From assembly GCA_013076295.1 (NCBI GenBank), contig RQOL01000507.1:62001-126000 (forward strand): a stretch of DNA of 64,000 nt, read 5' to 3'. Positions 16,587-23,658 of this stretch are shown here, in pieces. Source of the stretch: Sanderia malayensis. Taxonomy: Eukaryota; Cnidaria; Scyphozoa; Semaeostomeae; Pelagiidae. Position numbers and translations under genes: made by a program. Positions within the stretch are counted from its first letter, which is position 1. Each line of letters begins with the position of its first letter. Under the pieces are notes generated by a model. The model was not told where the DNA came from. It searched no databases and saw only the letters and a list, made by a program, of their open reading frames with translations.

Positions 16587-18227
16587 ATGCCTGTTGCAAC
16601 CAAAAAACACACCAAGGCAAAATCCGTCTTGCAACAAGTCGACCTGCGATCGCCGCCACTGTCACAAAAACGGAAAAAATACGTCGACATCGACAAGAAC
16701 TCCACGCGTGCCACATTGTACGGCGGTCGCCTAGACGTACTCAATCCGGAGAAGCGCGTCGACGTCCTCGATCAGTTCGAAAGTCGCTTCGCCAACACCG
16801 CCCAGGCGTCTTACAAACGCGGCGGCAAACGACGTCTCGGTCATGGCGAACCCGGTTCGGAAATGTGGAACTTTTCAGCCCAGACCAGCGCCTACCACTT
16901 CCTCGAAAATGCCAGCATCGACGAACTCTATCCGATCGCCAACCGAGCACCCCTCGCCGACGACCTGATCCAGTTCGTACTGCCGCAAGAACCCGGCCGC
17001 TTCTACGACACCCGCAACATAATCGTCAAAATGAAAACACGCATGCGTGGCGCTGGCATCCCGTGGACAGCTGCCGCGCCCTTAGCTGGCTTTCAAAAGA
17101 ACATCAGCCCCATCAACAACGTGGGACCGAGCCTCTTCAAGCACGTAAAATTGCGCATAAACAACCAGAACGACGAAAGCATCGCCTTCTACAACGAAAT
17201 CGACTACGAAGAAACCCTGAACGGCACTCCGACCGACGTCTACCAAAACGGCGACCTCACCAAAAAGGGCTTCTTCAAAGAAACACCCGGACACTTGGGC
17301 GAAACAAACTGCTACGGTGCCAAGGCCAACGATCCCCCCACCAACACAAACAACCCTGCCCGCGCTCACCTGTGCAACCTCTACTACCAGGGAAAAACTG
17401 CCGAATTCGAGTTCCGCCTCAACACACCCCTCAACAAATCTGAAGTGCCTTTCAACGCAAGCAACAAACTGGAAATCATCTTTCAACGTCACGCCCCCGC
17501 CTACTACCTCATGTGCTCGCCAAACGGTGCCGACGCCACACAACCCGCCACCTTGCGCACCTACGCCAACAACTGTCACATTTACATCGAAGAAATGAAA
17601 ATCGAATACACCACAATGTCGCTCGTGCCCGAACGCGCCGCCGAATACATAGCGTCGTTCACAAACGAAACGCCAGACGAGTTCCCCTTCACCCACCACG
17701 CGATCGACATCATCACCCCCATGCTCGGAATCTCCGAATTCAAACTCAACATCTCCAACGACAAGCTGCCCGACAAGATCATGTTCCAATTGCGCAATCG
17801 CCGAGCTCGTCTCGGTGACATCGGCTTAAATCCGTACCTGTCCACGAGTCTACCTCCCGGTACCAAATGGCAATATCTGATCAACTCGTCCGTCATGCGC
17901 AAAAACAAACGCGAAAAAGAAAGTGAAGCCTACGACAGCGTTTGGGAAACCCTGAATCCGGACGTGAACAATCCACTCATCACACGCGACGACTTTCTCG
18001 TCCCCGCCTCCGGCTACTCCAAGTACTGCGAGGTGCTCACGTTCTCGTGCATGCAAGCCAACAACGTACTGAGCGAAGACCAGCGCAGCGCCGGACTCAT
18101 GATCTACCTGCACATACCCAACAACGGAGCAATGCCCGCCAATCAAGACGTCCAAGTGCACAAATTCGACAAACGAAAATTCAGCGTCGCACCCAATGGT
18201 CAAATCGCTAAAGACTACTACTCGTAA
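16587..18227 (+). CDS. MCP: Major capsid protein candidate, double jelly-roll (Polinton type), 546 aa
   Basis: Length and layout fit Polinton/adintovirus hexon-like proteins. After a basic N-terminus (residues 1-47) comes a segment typical of the first jelly-roll: ELYPIANRAPLADDLIQFVL (113-132), then a D..NIIVKMKTRM strand, then NISPINNVGPSLFKHVKLRI, which corresponds to the 'PVNN..HSLF..V.v.lN' segment of these capsids. The second half (YIEEMKIEYTTMSLVPERAA, then KLPDKIMFQLRNRRARLGDI) matches the second barrel. Two adenain-type sites occur: L44-Y-G-G|R, which would remove the basic leader, and M153-R-G-A|G, probably buried. The protease follows directly, and its ORF overlaps only by untranslated frame. 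This would be the shell protein. The fold is inferred from pattern. Confidence 0.8.
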   Translation: MPVATKKHTKAKSVLQQVDLRSPPLSQKRKKYVDIDKNSTRATLYGGRLDVLNPEKRVDVLDQFESRFANTAQASYKRGGKRRLGHGEPGSEMWNFSAQTSAYHFLENASIDELYPIANRAPLADDLIQFVLPQEPGRFYDTRNIIVKMKTRMRGAGIPWTAAAPLAGFQKNISPINNVGPSLFKHVKLRINNQNDESIAFYNEIDYEETLNGTPTDVYQNGDLTKKGFFKETPGHLGETNCYGAKANDPPTNTNNPARAHLCNLYYQGKTAEFEFRLNTPLNKSEVPFNASNKLEIIFQRHAPAYYLMCSPNGADATQPATLRTYANNCHIYIEEMKIEYTTMSLVPERAAEYIASFTNETPDEFPFTHHAIDIITPMLGISEFKLNISNDKLPDKIMFQLRNRRARLGDIGLNPYLSTSLPPGTKWQYLINSSVMRKNKREKESEAYDSVWETLNPDVNNPLITRDDFLVPASGYSKYCEVLTFSCMQANNVLSEDQRSAGLMIYLHIPNNGAMPANQDVQVHKFDKRKFSVAPNGQIAKDYYS

Positions 18228-18257
18228 ACGACGAACACTTTCCTGCTATTTTTCTTT

Positions 18258-18264
18258 TATAAAA
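18258..18264 (+). promoter_or_regulatory. TATA box (TATAAAA) of the protease gene
   Basis: TATAAAA follows the capsid stop by about 30 nt and precedes the protease ATG by about 50 nt. Confidence 0.55.
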
Positions 18265-18315
18265 AACACACAAAATCCCGCACGCACGCGCATCCACCCC
18301 CAAAACAGCAGCAGC

Positions 18316-19098
18316 ATGAACAACAAACAAATTGCCGACTGCATCCACCAAGACTCGCACTATCTCGCACGAATCTATGCCGGCGTCATCACCGAAGACG
18401 ACATCGCCAACATTCTCGCCAGCCTCGGCAGCTTTCGCGACTTTCTCGTCACGTCGCTGCTACAACGCCACATCCAACACTTCCCGTTGGCCTACATCAT
18501 GAACACCGGCACGCACAAGAATGGTGGGCGACACTGGCAAGCGCTCTACTTCGATCACGATCACAACGCCTTCTTCTTCGACTCGTACGGCCGTCAACCG
18601 TCAAGCGTATTCAAATCGTTCGCCGAATACATGTTGTCGTTCTCGTATTTTCGCACCGATCATCGCCTGCAAAGTCTCGACGAGTGTCTGTCCACACAAA
18701 CGTTCACGTCCGACAACTTTCGACGAGCTCGCCGCTTTAAACTCATCGACGCTAGCCGACACGTCACCGCCTACTTTCCCTATCAAATCCAATCGGACGC
18801 CACGAATGTTTGCGGCAAGTACTCGATACTGTTCCTCTTCACGATCTGCCGCATCTCGCAACAACAACTGCTCGGCTACCAATTCTGGTATGACAATCGT
18901 TTCTACCTCGTCCGACCCGACCGATCATCCCGAAAAGACAACGACAGCAGCGCCGCTTCTTTCGCCTATTCCACTTTCCCGACCCGGACATTTTCAAATA
19001 AACACACACGTAAACATTTTTTCTTTAATTTTTTTTTTACTAACATAATATGTAATGTATATATATATATAAAAAGTTATCAAAACTGTCCATTATAA
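18316..19098 (+). CDS. PRO: Adenain-like cysteine protease (virion maturation)
   Basis: I start at the ATG at 18316; the open frame upstream lies over the capsid gene. The active-site set of adenovirus protease is in order: H73 in GGRHWQALYFD, D89 in FFFDSYG, Q159 in PYQIQS and C166 in NVCGKYSILF (Q and C seven apart, as in adenain). Adenains cut precursor virion proteins at [MIL]xGx|G and [MIL]xGG|x, and such sites abound in the neighbouring genes. The ORF runs to 19098, but the last part looks unnatural. The -1 frame gives a protein-like ending (FFRLFHFPDPDIFK) with a TAA at 18999-19001 set inside AATAAA (18997-19002), so the true end is probably there. It acts in assembling or mature particles. 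Confidence 0.9.
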   Translation: MNNKQIADCIHQDSHYLARIYAGVITEDDIANILASLGSFRDFLVTSLLQRHIQHFPLAYIMNTGTHKNGGRHWQALYFDHDHNAFFFDSYGRQPSSVFKSFAEYMLSFSYFRTDHRLQSLDECLSTQTFTSDNFRRARRFKLIDASRHVTAYFPYQIQSDATNVCGKYSILFLFTICRISQQQLLGYQFWYDNRFYLVRPDRSSRKDNDSSAASFAYSTFPTRTFSNKHTRKHFFFNFFFTNIICNVYIYIKSYQNCPL

Positions 19099-19823
19099 AA
19101 GTTATTTATTGCTGCATCGTCTCTCATACGAAGTAGATCGAGCAATCTTGTTCCTCGCCCCATCGTCATCCTCGGACCCATCGGCGACGCTTGAAGAAGT
19201 CTTGATCCTCGCCCAAACGACGTCGAACATTGCCACAATTTTCTCGGTCGCGCTCCCCCGCAACGCCATGCCTCCATGTCATCGTCACACACCCCATCAA
19301 TCCCCGCCCTTCTCCTCTTTTTAAACTCTGCATCAGGCAAGATCTTCATACCGGGCGGCGTAATCGATGCAGGATTATCACCATCATTCCCAGGCGGCCA
19401 CGCAGGACGTGCGATTCTCTTCATCGGCGTTCTCGGCCATATGCACTGGGTCGTCGTATAGCGTATTTTCCCTTCCCATATCACCTGATGATCGGCTGAA
19501 GACGACCCCAGTCGTCTTTCATCTCTTTCCCTCGCCTTCTCCTCATTCGGCTCCTGCTCGTACAATCGCCAACCATGTAAATGCTCCAAATAGACGTACA
19601 CCTGTCCGTACTCCCTTATATCCTCCTTCATCTGTATAACTAAATTTACAAAATACGGTTTCACACCTGCATTCTCCCAATCCGCATTCGTCTTATCCCA
19701 ATTGGATATCAATATCGGTGATGTCCTCTCCTTATCTGCTATTTCCAGCACGTACATCCAATACGGAGCCGGCACATCACCCACCTTCCTGTATATCTCA
19801 GCCAGTCTTTCATGAAGTGCCAT
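19080..19823 (-). CDS. Unrecognised 247-aa minus-strand protein
   Basis: The gene is convergent with the protease; their 3' ends meet or overlap at 19080-19098. The N-terminal half (about 1-105) looks folded and charged: LAEIYRKVGDVPAPYWMYVL, KPYFVNLVIQMKEDIREYGQ, VYVYLEHLHGWRLYEQEP. The second half is Arg/Gly/Pro-rich with scattered Cys and Trp. A TATA run on this strand (19857-19867) sits 35-45 nt before the ATG, and TTTTTTTGCTGCT-type repeats lie behind it, as for the gene at 5216. AATAAA is found on this strand about 20 nt before the stop. It is the only minus-strand gene in the right half, which with the shared promoter module suggests it is expressed with the 5216 gene (early?). Function unknown. 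Confidence 0.6.
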   Translation of the reverse strand: MALHERLAEIYRKVGDVPAPYWMYVLEIADKERTSPILISNWDKTNADWENAGVKPYFVNLVIQMKEDIREYGQVYVYLEHLHGWRLYEQEPNEEKARERDERRLGSSSADHQVIWEGKIRYTTTQCIWPRTPMKRIARPAWPPGNDGDNPASITPPGMKILPDAEFKKRRRAGIDGVCDDDMEAWRCGGARPRKLWQCSTSFGRGSRLLQASPMGPRMTMGRGTRLLDLLRMRDDAAINNFYNGQF

Positions 19824-19854
19824 AACTAACTGATCAATCGCTCCTCAAACATAC

Positions 19855-20060
19855 GCATATATATATCTCAACATCTACATACAATAGAACAATACAACAA
19901 CAAATCGTACAATGCAGCAGCAAAAAAATTAATCACTCTATGGAAATCCAACAGCAAAAAGATTAGCGATATAGAAATCCAGCAGCAAAAAAATTAGTAG
20001 CAGCAAAAAAATTAACGCAACAATACCTCCATTCAAATGCAAAAACCTATAAAAGAGGCA
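19855..20060. promoter_or_regulatory. Bidirectional promoter: TTTTTGCTGCT repeats (inverted), TATA boxes on both strands
   Basis: Between the divergent genes at 19823 (minus) and 20102 (plus) lie a minus-strand TATA run (19857-19867) and four copies of (AG)CAGCAAAAAAATTA (about 19915, 19950, 19980 and 19997). Read on the minus strand these copies match the array at 4925-5125. A strong plus-strand TATAAAAG follows at 20048-20055. The spacing of both TATA boxes to the ATGs is normal. Confidence 0.65.
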
Positions 20061-20101
20061 TCGCCTCACCGTCGTCAAACAGTCAACAGACGGCAGCAAA
20101 A

Positions 20102-21364
20102 ATGAGCTACACCTCAATCAACAACGACCAGCACGAAGACGAGAACAACAAAAATGCTCCTATTTCTTCCACTCGTACTGCTGCTGTCACTCCTGACGAC
20201 AATATTCACCAAAATTTGGAACAAATCTTCCAAAGCGTCTCAACCGAAGATCACAACAGCATCACCACCACCAGTACACAAACACCAAACAGCGACGACA
20301 ACGGCGGCGACGACGACGGCGACGACAGCAACAAAGAAAAAAAAACACGTCCCTCGTCTCACTCCTCTGCCTCGTCGATCGGTTCTGAAGAAAACCAAAG
20401 CGAAGACACCACTGACGACAATCCCGATCAGCAACTGGTCAGTGCCGGACACAAAATCACGCTTCTCAATGCTCAGATCGTACGACAACGAGTCGAACAC
20501 CAGCTTCAAATTGACCAACTCACCGCTCAACACGAACTAGAGCTGCAATCAATCGGCTGCCTGCAAATAAATACTTGTCGCATCAACACGGACAGCGAAC
20601 TGTGCGAACAAGAGCTCCTAAAACTGCAAAGACGATTCACCACGACATTCGGCATACCAGCATTCGACACCGAACCGACCACCAGCCTACTCTCCCGCTT
20701 TCACAGAATCCAAGCCGCACTAGCCGACCTACGCGCAAAGATCCCCGCCCTGAATTCAATAGCAGAACAACAGAACCTCTCCCTACTCCGCATCCGTCAA
20801 GACGCCGAAACTCACATCTCACATGCCCTACAAGTCTTCGAAACGTACGGCAATATCTGGAATCAAACCACAAAACAGAACGAAAACACACTCAGAAACC
20901 AAATTCCAACCTTGATAAAACAGGAACGACTCCTAACCGCCAACATCCACGAACTCATAAAGCTTCTCAAACAAGTTCCCGGCAACGCCGGCACCGTCAT
21001 CGCTTACATGCCGTGCGGTACACTCGACACTCTTGAACTTACCAATAACAAGCTGTCAAAGCAATTCCTGACCTACGACAGCGAACTGGCCGAACAACGT
21101 TTCAAATTGTGTCATGCATCTCAAGAGCTCATGCATCTTCAACTAGCTGTCAAAACTGCCCTCACTAGCTTCCAAGAGTACTTCCCAAAGCAGCACACAA
21201 CACATCCCATTGCCGTCTGCACAAACACCTACCGAACCGGTTTTGTCAAAGAGACCTCGCAAAACAGCAACAGCATCATCACTCGATCCACATCACTGCC
21301 GCCCAAATTACACGAATTCAGATTCACGAGCGACGTCCACAAACCATCCAAACTGATAAAGTAA
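20102..21364 (+). CDS. Unrecognised 420-aa helical protein (coiled-coil candidate)
   Basis: The start lies 47 nt after TATAAAAG. Residues 1-110 are acidic, Ser/Thr/Asp/Asn-rich and disordered. From about 115 to 375 the protein is almost wholly helix-prone with heptad-like Leu/Ile spacing (HKITLLNAQIVRQRVEHQLQ; RRFTTTFGIPAF then SRFHRIQAALADLRAKIPAL; SKQFLTYDSELAEQRFKLCH). A few Cys are scattered. The tail is Ser/Thr/Lys-rich. No signal peptide or enzyme motif is seen. A fibre, tegument-like or scaffold role would fit a coiled coil in a virion gene cluster, but this is a guess. It is the first gene of the rightmost plus-strand cluster. Confidence 0.6.
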   Translation: MSYTSINNDQHEDENNKNAPISSTRTAAVTPDDNIHQNLEQIFQSVSTEDHNSITTTSTQTPNSDDNGGDDDGDDSNKEKKTRPSSHSSASSIGSEENQSEDTTDDNPDQQLVSAGHKITLLNAQIVRQRVEHQLQIDQLTAQHELELQSIGCLQINTCRINTDSELCEQELLKLQRRFTTTFGIPAFDTEPTTSLLSRFHRIQAALADLRAKIPALNSIAEQQNLSLLRIRQDAETHISHALQVFETYGNIWNQTTKQNENTLRNQIPTLIKQERLLTANIHELIKLLKQVPGNAGTVIAYMPCGTLDTLELTNNKLSKQFLTYDSELAEQRFKLCHASQELMHLQLAVKTALTSFQEYFPKQHTTHPIAVCTNTYRTGFVKETSQNSNSIITRSTSLPPKLHEFRFTSDVHKPSKLIK

Positions 21365-21502
21365 CACAAGTAGCTCTTTGCATTTTTCTTTTTCGCTGCT
21401 ATCTTACTTAAAGCATTCGCTGACACATATCGTACTCTTTTTTTAATTTTTTCCTTATTCATGTTAGCATTATCGCTCTGGTATTTACGTCACACTAACA
21501 CA

Positions 21503-22378
21503 ATGCTATTCGCAACATCGAGTGTTTTTCTTTTTCTACTCTACATCACTAGTCAGGCAACATCATCGACAACGCCATCGTCAGCAGCTCCAATCAACAA
21601 CGACGACGACGGCGATGCAAACGCACACGCCGTACACCTGATGGAGGTGTGGACGCAAAACGCTGCCGACGCGTACGTCATAGCACCCATGATACTCCGC
21701 ACCGGTACATACAACAACGTACTGCGCGTCCGCTGGTACTGGAACAAACACTGCATCGGCGAACACATCATCCTCTACGTCTCCACCGACGACACCAAGT
21801 ACTTTCACGAAAATGTCACCAAACGACCCGAACTCGAGTGGCTCGAAGCATCACTCGGTACCCACATGGACAAAGTCTACATTCTCCTCTATCACAGTTA
21901 TCCCGACGCAAGCAGCGTCCCGAACAATGACCTGCAACAAAACTCGAAAAACGTCAGCGACATCGATCTCCGTCCTCTCACCTATTCCTCCGGTGGCATT
22001 CGTAATGACCACGTCGAAGACGATGATCGCGACACTAACACAAAAGCCCCTCGCACCGACTCCTGGCACGTGTCCAACAACTACATCGTACGCAACGAAG
22101 ACGGTAACATCAACCAGAAACAATCCATCCTCGCCATCGCCAACGCCAACGGTATCAAATGCGACGTTCTCAAAGCTCTCTGCGACAAAACCCACCACTG
22201 GGCACCGTGCATTGCCTACAACACATTCTGCAAAAACAAAAACCAATTCGTCACCTCGTTCGACAAAAACTCCTGTCGCAACATCGCCTCAGCCTGCGAT
22301 CTCAGTCGCAGCACTGGCCAAGCTACACACTTTTGCAAACTGAAAAAACTCTTCTGCCACGCCCCACAGAACGACTAG
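21503..22378 (+). CDS. Predicted secreted Cys-rich protein with four CX6C modules
   Basis: The frame is open from an ATG at 21461, but the ATG at 21503 (ACAATGC) directly precedes a classical signal peptide: MLFATSSVFLFLLYITSQA, likely cut after SQA. The mature part has an N-terminal domain (WTQNAADAYVIAPMI; LRVRWYWNKHCIGEHIILYV) and N-glycosylation sequons (NVT, NVS). The C-terminus contains eight Cys arranged as four CX6C pairs (CDVLKALC, CIAYNTFC, CRNIASAC, CKLKKLFC) with 8-, 15- and 12-residue spacers. Such a layout suggests a disulfide-stapled helical extracellular module. It may be a secreted or surface accessory protein acting on the host; no family is recognised and no toxin or receptor role can be claimed. 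Confidence 0.65.
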   Translation: MLFATSSVFLFLLYITSQATSSTTPSSAAPINNDDDGDANAHAVHLMEVWTQNAADAYVIAPMILRTGTYNNVLRVRWYWNKHCIGEHIILYVSTDDTKYFHENVTKRPELEWLEASLGTHMDKVYILLYHSYPDASSVPNNDLQQNSKNVSDIDLRPLTYSSGGIRNDHVEDDDRDTNTKAPRTDSWHVSNNYIVRNEDGNINQKQSILAIANANGIKCDVLKALCDKTHHWAPCIAYNTFCKNKNQFVTSFDKNSCRNIASACDLSRSTGQATHFCKLKKLFCHAPQND

Positions 22379-22467
22379 ATCACAATTTTGCCATTTATTT
22401 TTTTCTGCTTAGACTTAAACTAGCTCACTTAAACTTACACTAACAGCGCATCACTAACCAAAACAAC

Positions 22468-22773
22468 ATGAACCACGCCATTACAGCACTTCGCGGACTA
22501 TGGCATCACTTTGGACCGTCCTCATCCTCGCGACGTTCCAACAAAGCACCGAGCGGTATCGTAGGTCACTTTGCAAAGAAAAAAATCAACAAAAAACTTC
22601 ATCATTACAAACGCGTCTACGGCTTTGGACGCCGACGGCATCGTAAACATCGTCGCAAAACACGACATCGTCACCTGTGCGGACGCGGACTAATTAACAA
22701 AGACTTTTATGCAATCAAGCACGCACCCTGGATCTACAGACAATTCGCCAAAGGCATCAAAGTACCCACATAA
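22468..22773 (+). CDS. Small basic core-like protein (101 aa) with adenain-type site
   Basis: The protein has a short N-terminal part, a Ser patch, a central Arg/Lys/His block (about 45-70, including YGFGRRRHRKHRRKTRHRH), the site L70-C-G-R|G74, and a distinct C-terminal piece (LINKDFYAIKHAPWIYRQFA). Cleavage would separate the basic block from the tail. It is first of three small basic genes spaced by 12-100 nt at the right end. It resembles adenovirus pVII/pX in size, charge and processing motif. Homology is not established. Confidence 0.65.
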   Translation: MNHAITALRGLWHHFGPSSSSRRSNKAPSGIVGHFAKKKINKKLHHYKRVYGFGRRRHRKHRRKTRHRHLCGRGLINKDFYAIKHAPWIYRQFAKGIKVPT

Positions 22774-22865
22774 CCAACTGCTCGCGACAACAACGCAACC
22801 GCATCGCAATTTTCACATCTATTAATTACAACTAAAACCCTCTCCCCAACCACAGCGCTGCTACA

Positions 22866-23078
22866 ATGATAGGAAGAAGAAGAAGAAGACATCATCATCA
22901 TCATCGCCTTCGAGGACGTGGTAACCACCCAAGCATACCTCATCGACTTTACGGCAGATTTTTACTCAAAAAATTAGGTCCACGCAAAGGAAAACACGCC
23001 TACATCATCAGCAAAATTGTCGCCCATCATGGAAAAAAATTCATCCTAAACAAATTGCGAAAAAAATACTTACAGTAA
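22866..23078 (+). CDS. Small basic core-like protein (70 aa) with adenain-type site
   Basis: It begins MIGRRRRRHHHHHRLRGRGN, with the site L15-R-G-R|G19 right after the Arg/His block. The remainder (about 19-70) is Lys/Arg/Ile-rich and ends KKFILNKLRKKYLQ. Removal of the leader would release a 52-residue basic peptide. It lies 92 nt after the previous gene and 12 nt before the next. Role inferred: genome condensation, as for adenovirus core peptides. Confidence 0.65.
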   Translation: MIGRRRRRHHHHHRLRGRGNHPSIPHRLYGRFLLKKLGPRKGKHAYIISKIVAHHGKKFILNKLRKKYLQ

Positions 23079-23090
23079 CGCACAACCAAC

Positions 23091-23261
23091 ATGTTTTTTC
23101 TTAGACCTCTTCTTAACGCGAGTATACTCGGACATATGATGGGTCGTCGTAAAAGAATACCTCTCGGACGTCGCCTCTCCAATCATTTCCGAAGCAGACT
23201 CTCCGGACTCCGAGGATCCGGACGTAGAAAACATAGAACGCACAGAAGACGCAGAAATTAA
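23091..23261 (+). CDS. Tiny basic core-like protein (56 aa) with adenain-type site
   Basis: This short ORF (ATG at 23091, TAA at 23259-23261) encodes a hydrophobic start (MFFLRPLLNASILGHMMG), an Arg-rich middle, the site L40-R-G-S|G44 and a 13-residue tail that is almost all Arg/Lys/His. It is easily missed because of its length, but the site placed directly before a basic tail repeats the pattern of its neighbours. It closely recalls the adenovirus pX (mu) precursor. It is the last gene before the element's right terminal region. Confidence 0.6.
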   Translation: MFFLRPLLNASILGHMMGRRKRIPLGRRLSNHFRSRLSGLRGSGRRKHRTHRRRRN

Positions 23262-23658
23262 AAAAAACGCTTCTCACTTTCTCCAAACATACTTCTACTT
23301 GTTTACCTGTATATTTCATTACTTTTTATAACAATTTTATTCATTTTTCATATGTTGTCTTTTTCTAATCAATTTACAAATTCTCCCTACTTTCTTTCGC
23401 GTCACGTGACCTGCTTCTATCACCACATGGATTGCACGTGCTTTCCCGCCCCAGCAGCCTCCGCGCGCCGCCATCTTCCTCCTCCGTAGTTCTCTGGTCG
23501 TTGCGTGGTCGCACTATTGCACCATCATTACGTCAGCCCACATTCCCGCCAATATGACGTCACTTCATCGCTAACCTCTCTTCCATGCCACTCCCGCCCA
23601 CCCTCAGCCTCCTTCGTCAGGGGGGTACTCCTAAACTACACCATGTATATATACTACT
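23262..23658. promoter_or_regulatory. Right terminal region with clustered E-box, E2F-, YY1- and CRE-like sites
   Basis: After an A/T-rich stretch (23262-23395) there is a GC-rich block without ORFs. It holds CACGTG at 23403-23408 and 23435-23440, TTTCCCGCC at 23442-23450, CCATCTT at 23471-23477, TTACGTCA at 23528-23535, TTCCCGCC at 23543-23550, the full palindrome TGACGTCA at 23555-23562, and a CTCCCGCCC near 23591. It then ends in GGGGGGTACTCC and a TATA-like stretch at the satellite junction. It probably forms part of the terminal inverted repeat and/or an enhancer-like terminus; the left counterpart is not available for comparison. Confidence 0.6.

Larger units (their letters stand above)
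1..23658. mobile_element. Polinton/Maverick (adintovirus-like) virus-like element, right-hand part
   Basis: A block of about 20 genes combines a family B DNA polymerase, a DDE integrase, a double-jelly-roll capsid candidate and an adenain-like protease, the hallmark set of Polintons/adintoviruses. Gene content, base composition and TATA-led genes end abruptly where the satellite begins. The last bases before the satellite read ...TATATATACTACT, so the reverse complement of the end starts AGT, as Polinton termini usually do. The left terminus and its inverted repeat are not in the window, so length (more than 23.6 kb) and target duplication cannot be measured. A packaging ATPase is not seen. 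The element is probably an integrated copy with several frame breaks. The family assignment is firm; the exact end (within about 3 bp) is inference. Confidence 0.85.

Noticed and set aside
14820..17908. Long minus-strand ORFs opposite the capsid region (122, 235 and 108 aa)
   Set aside because: They mirror the C-ending codons of the plus-strand genes (Val/Gly/Phe-rich products) and have no independent signals.
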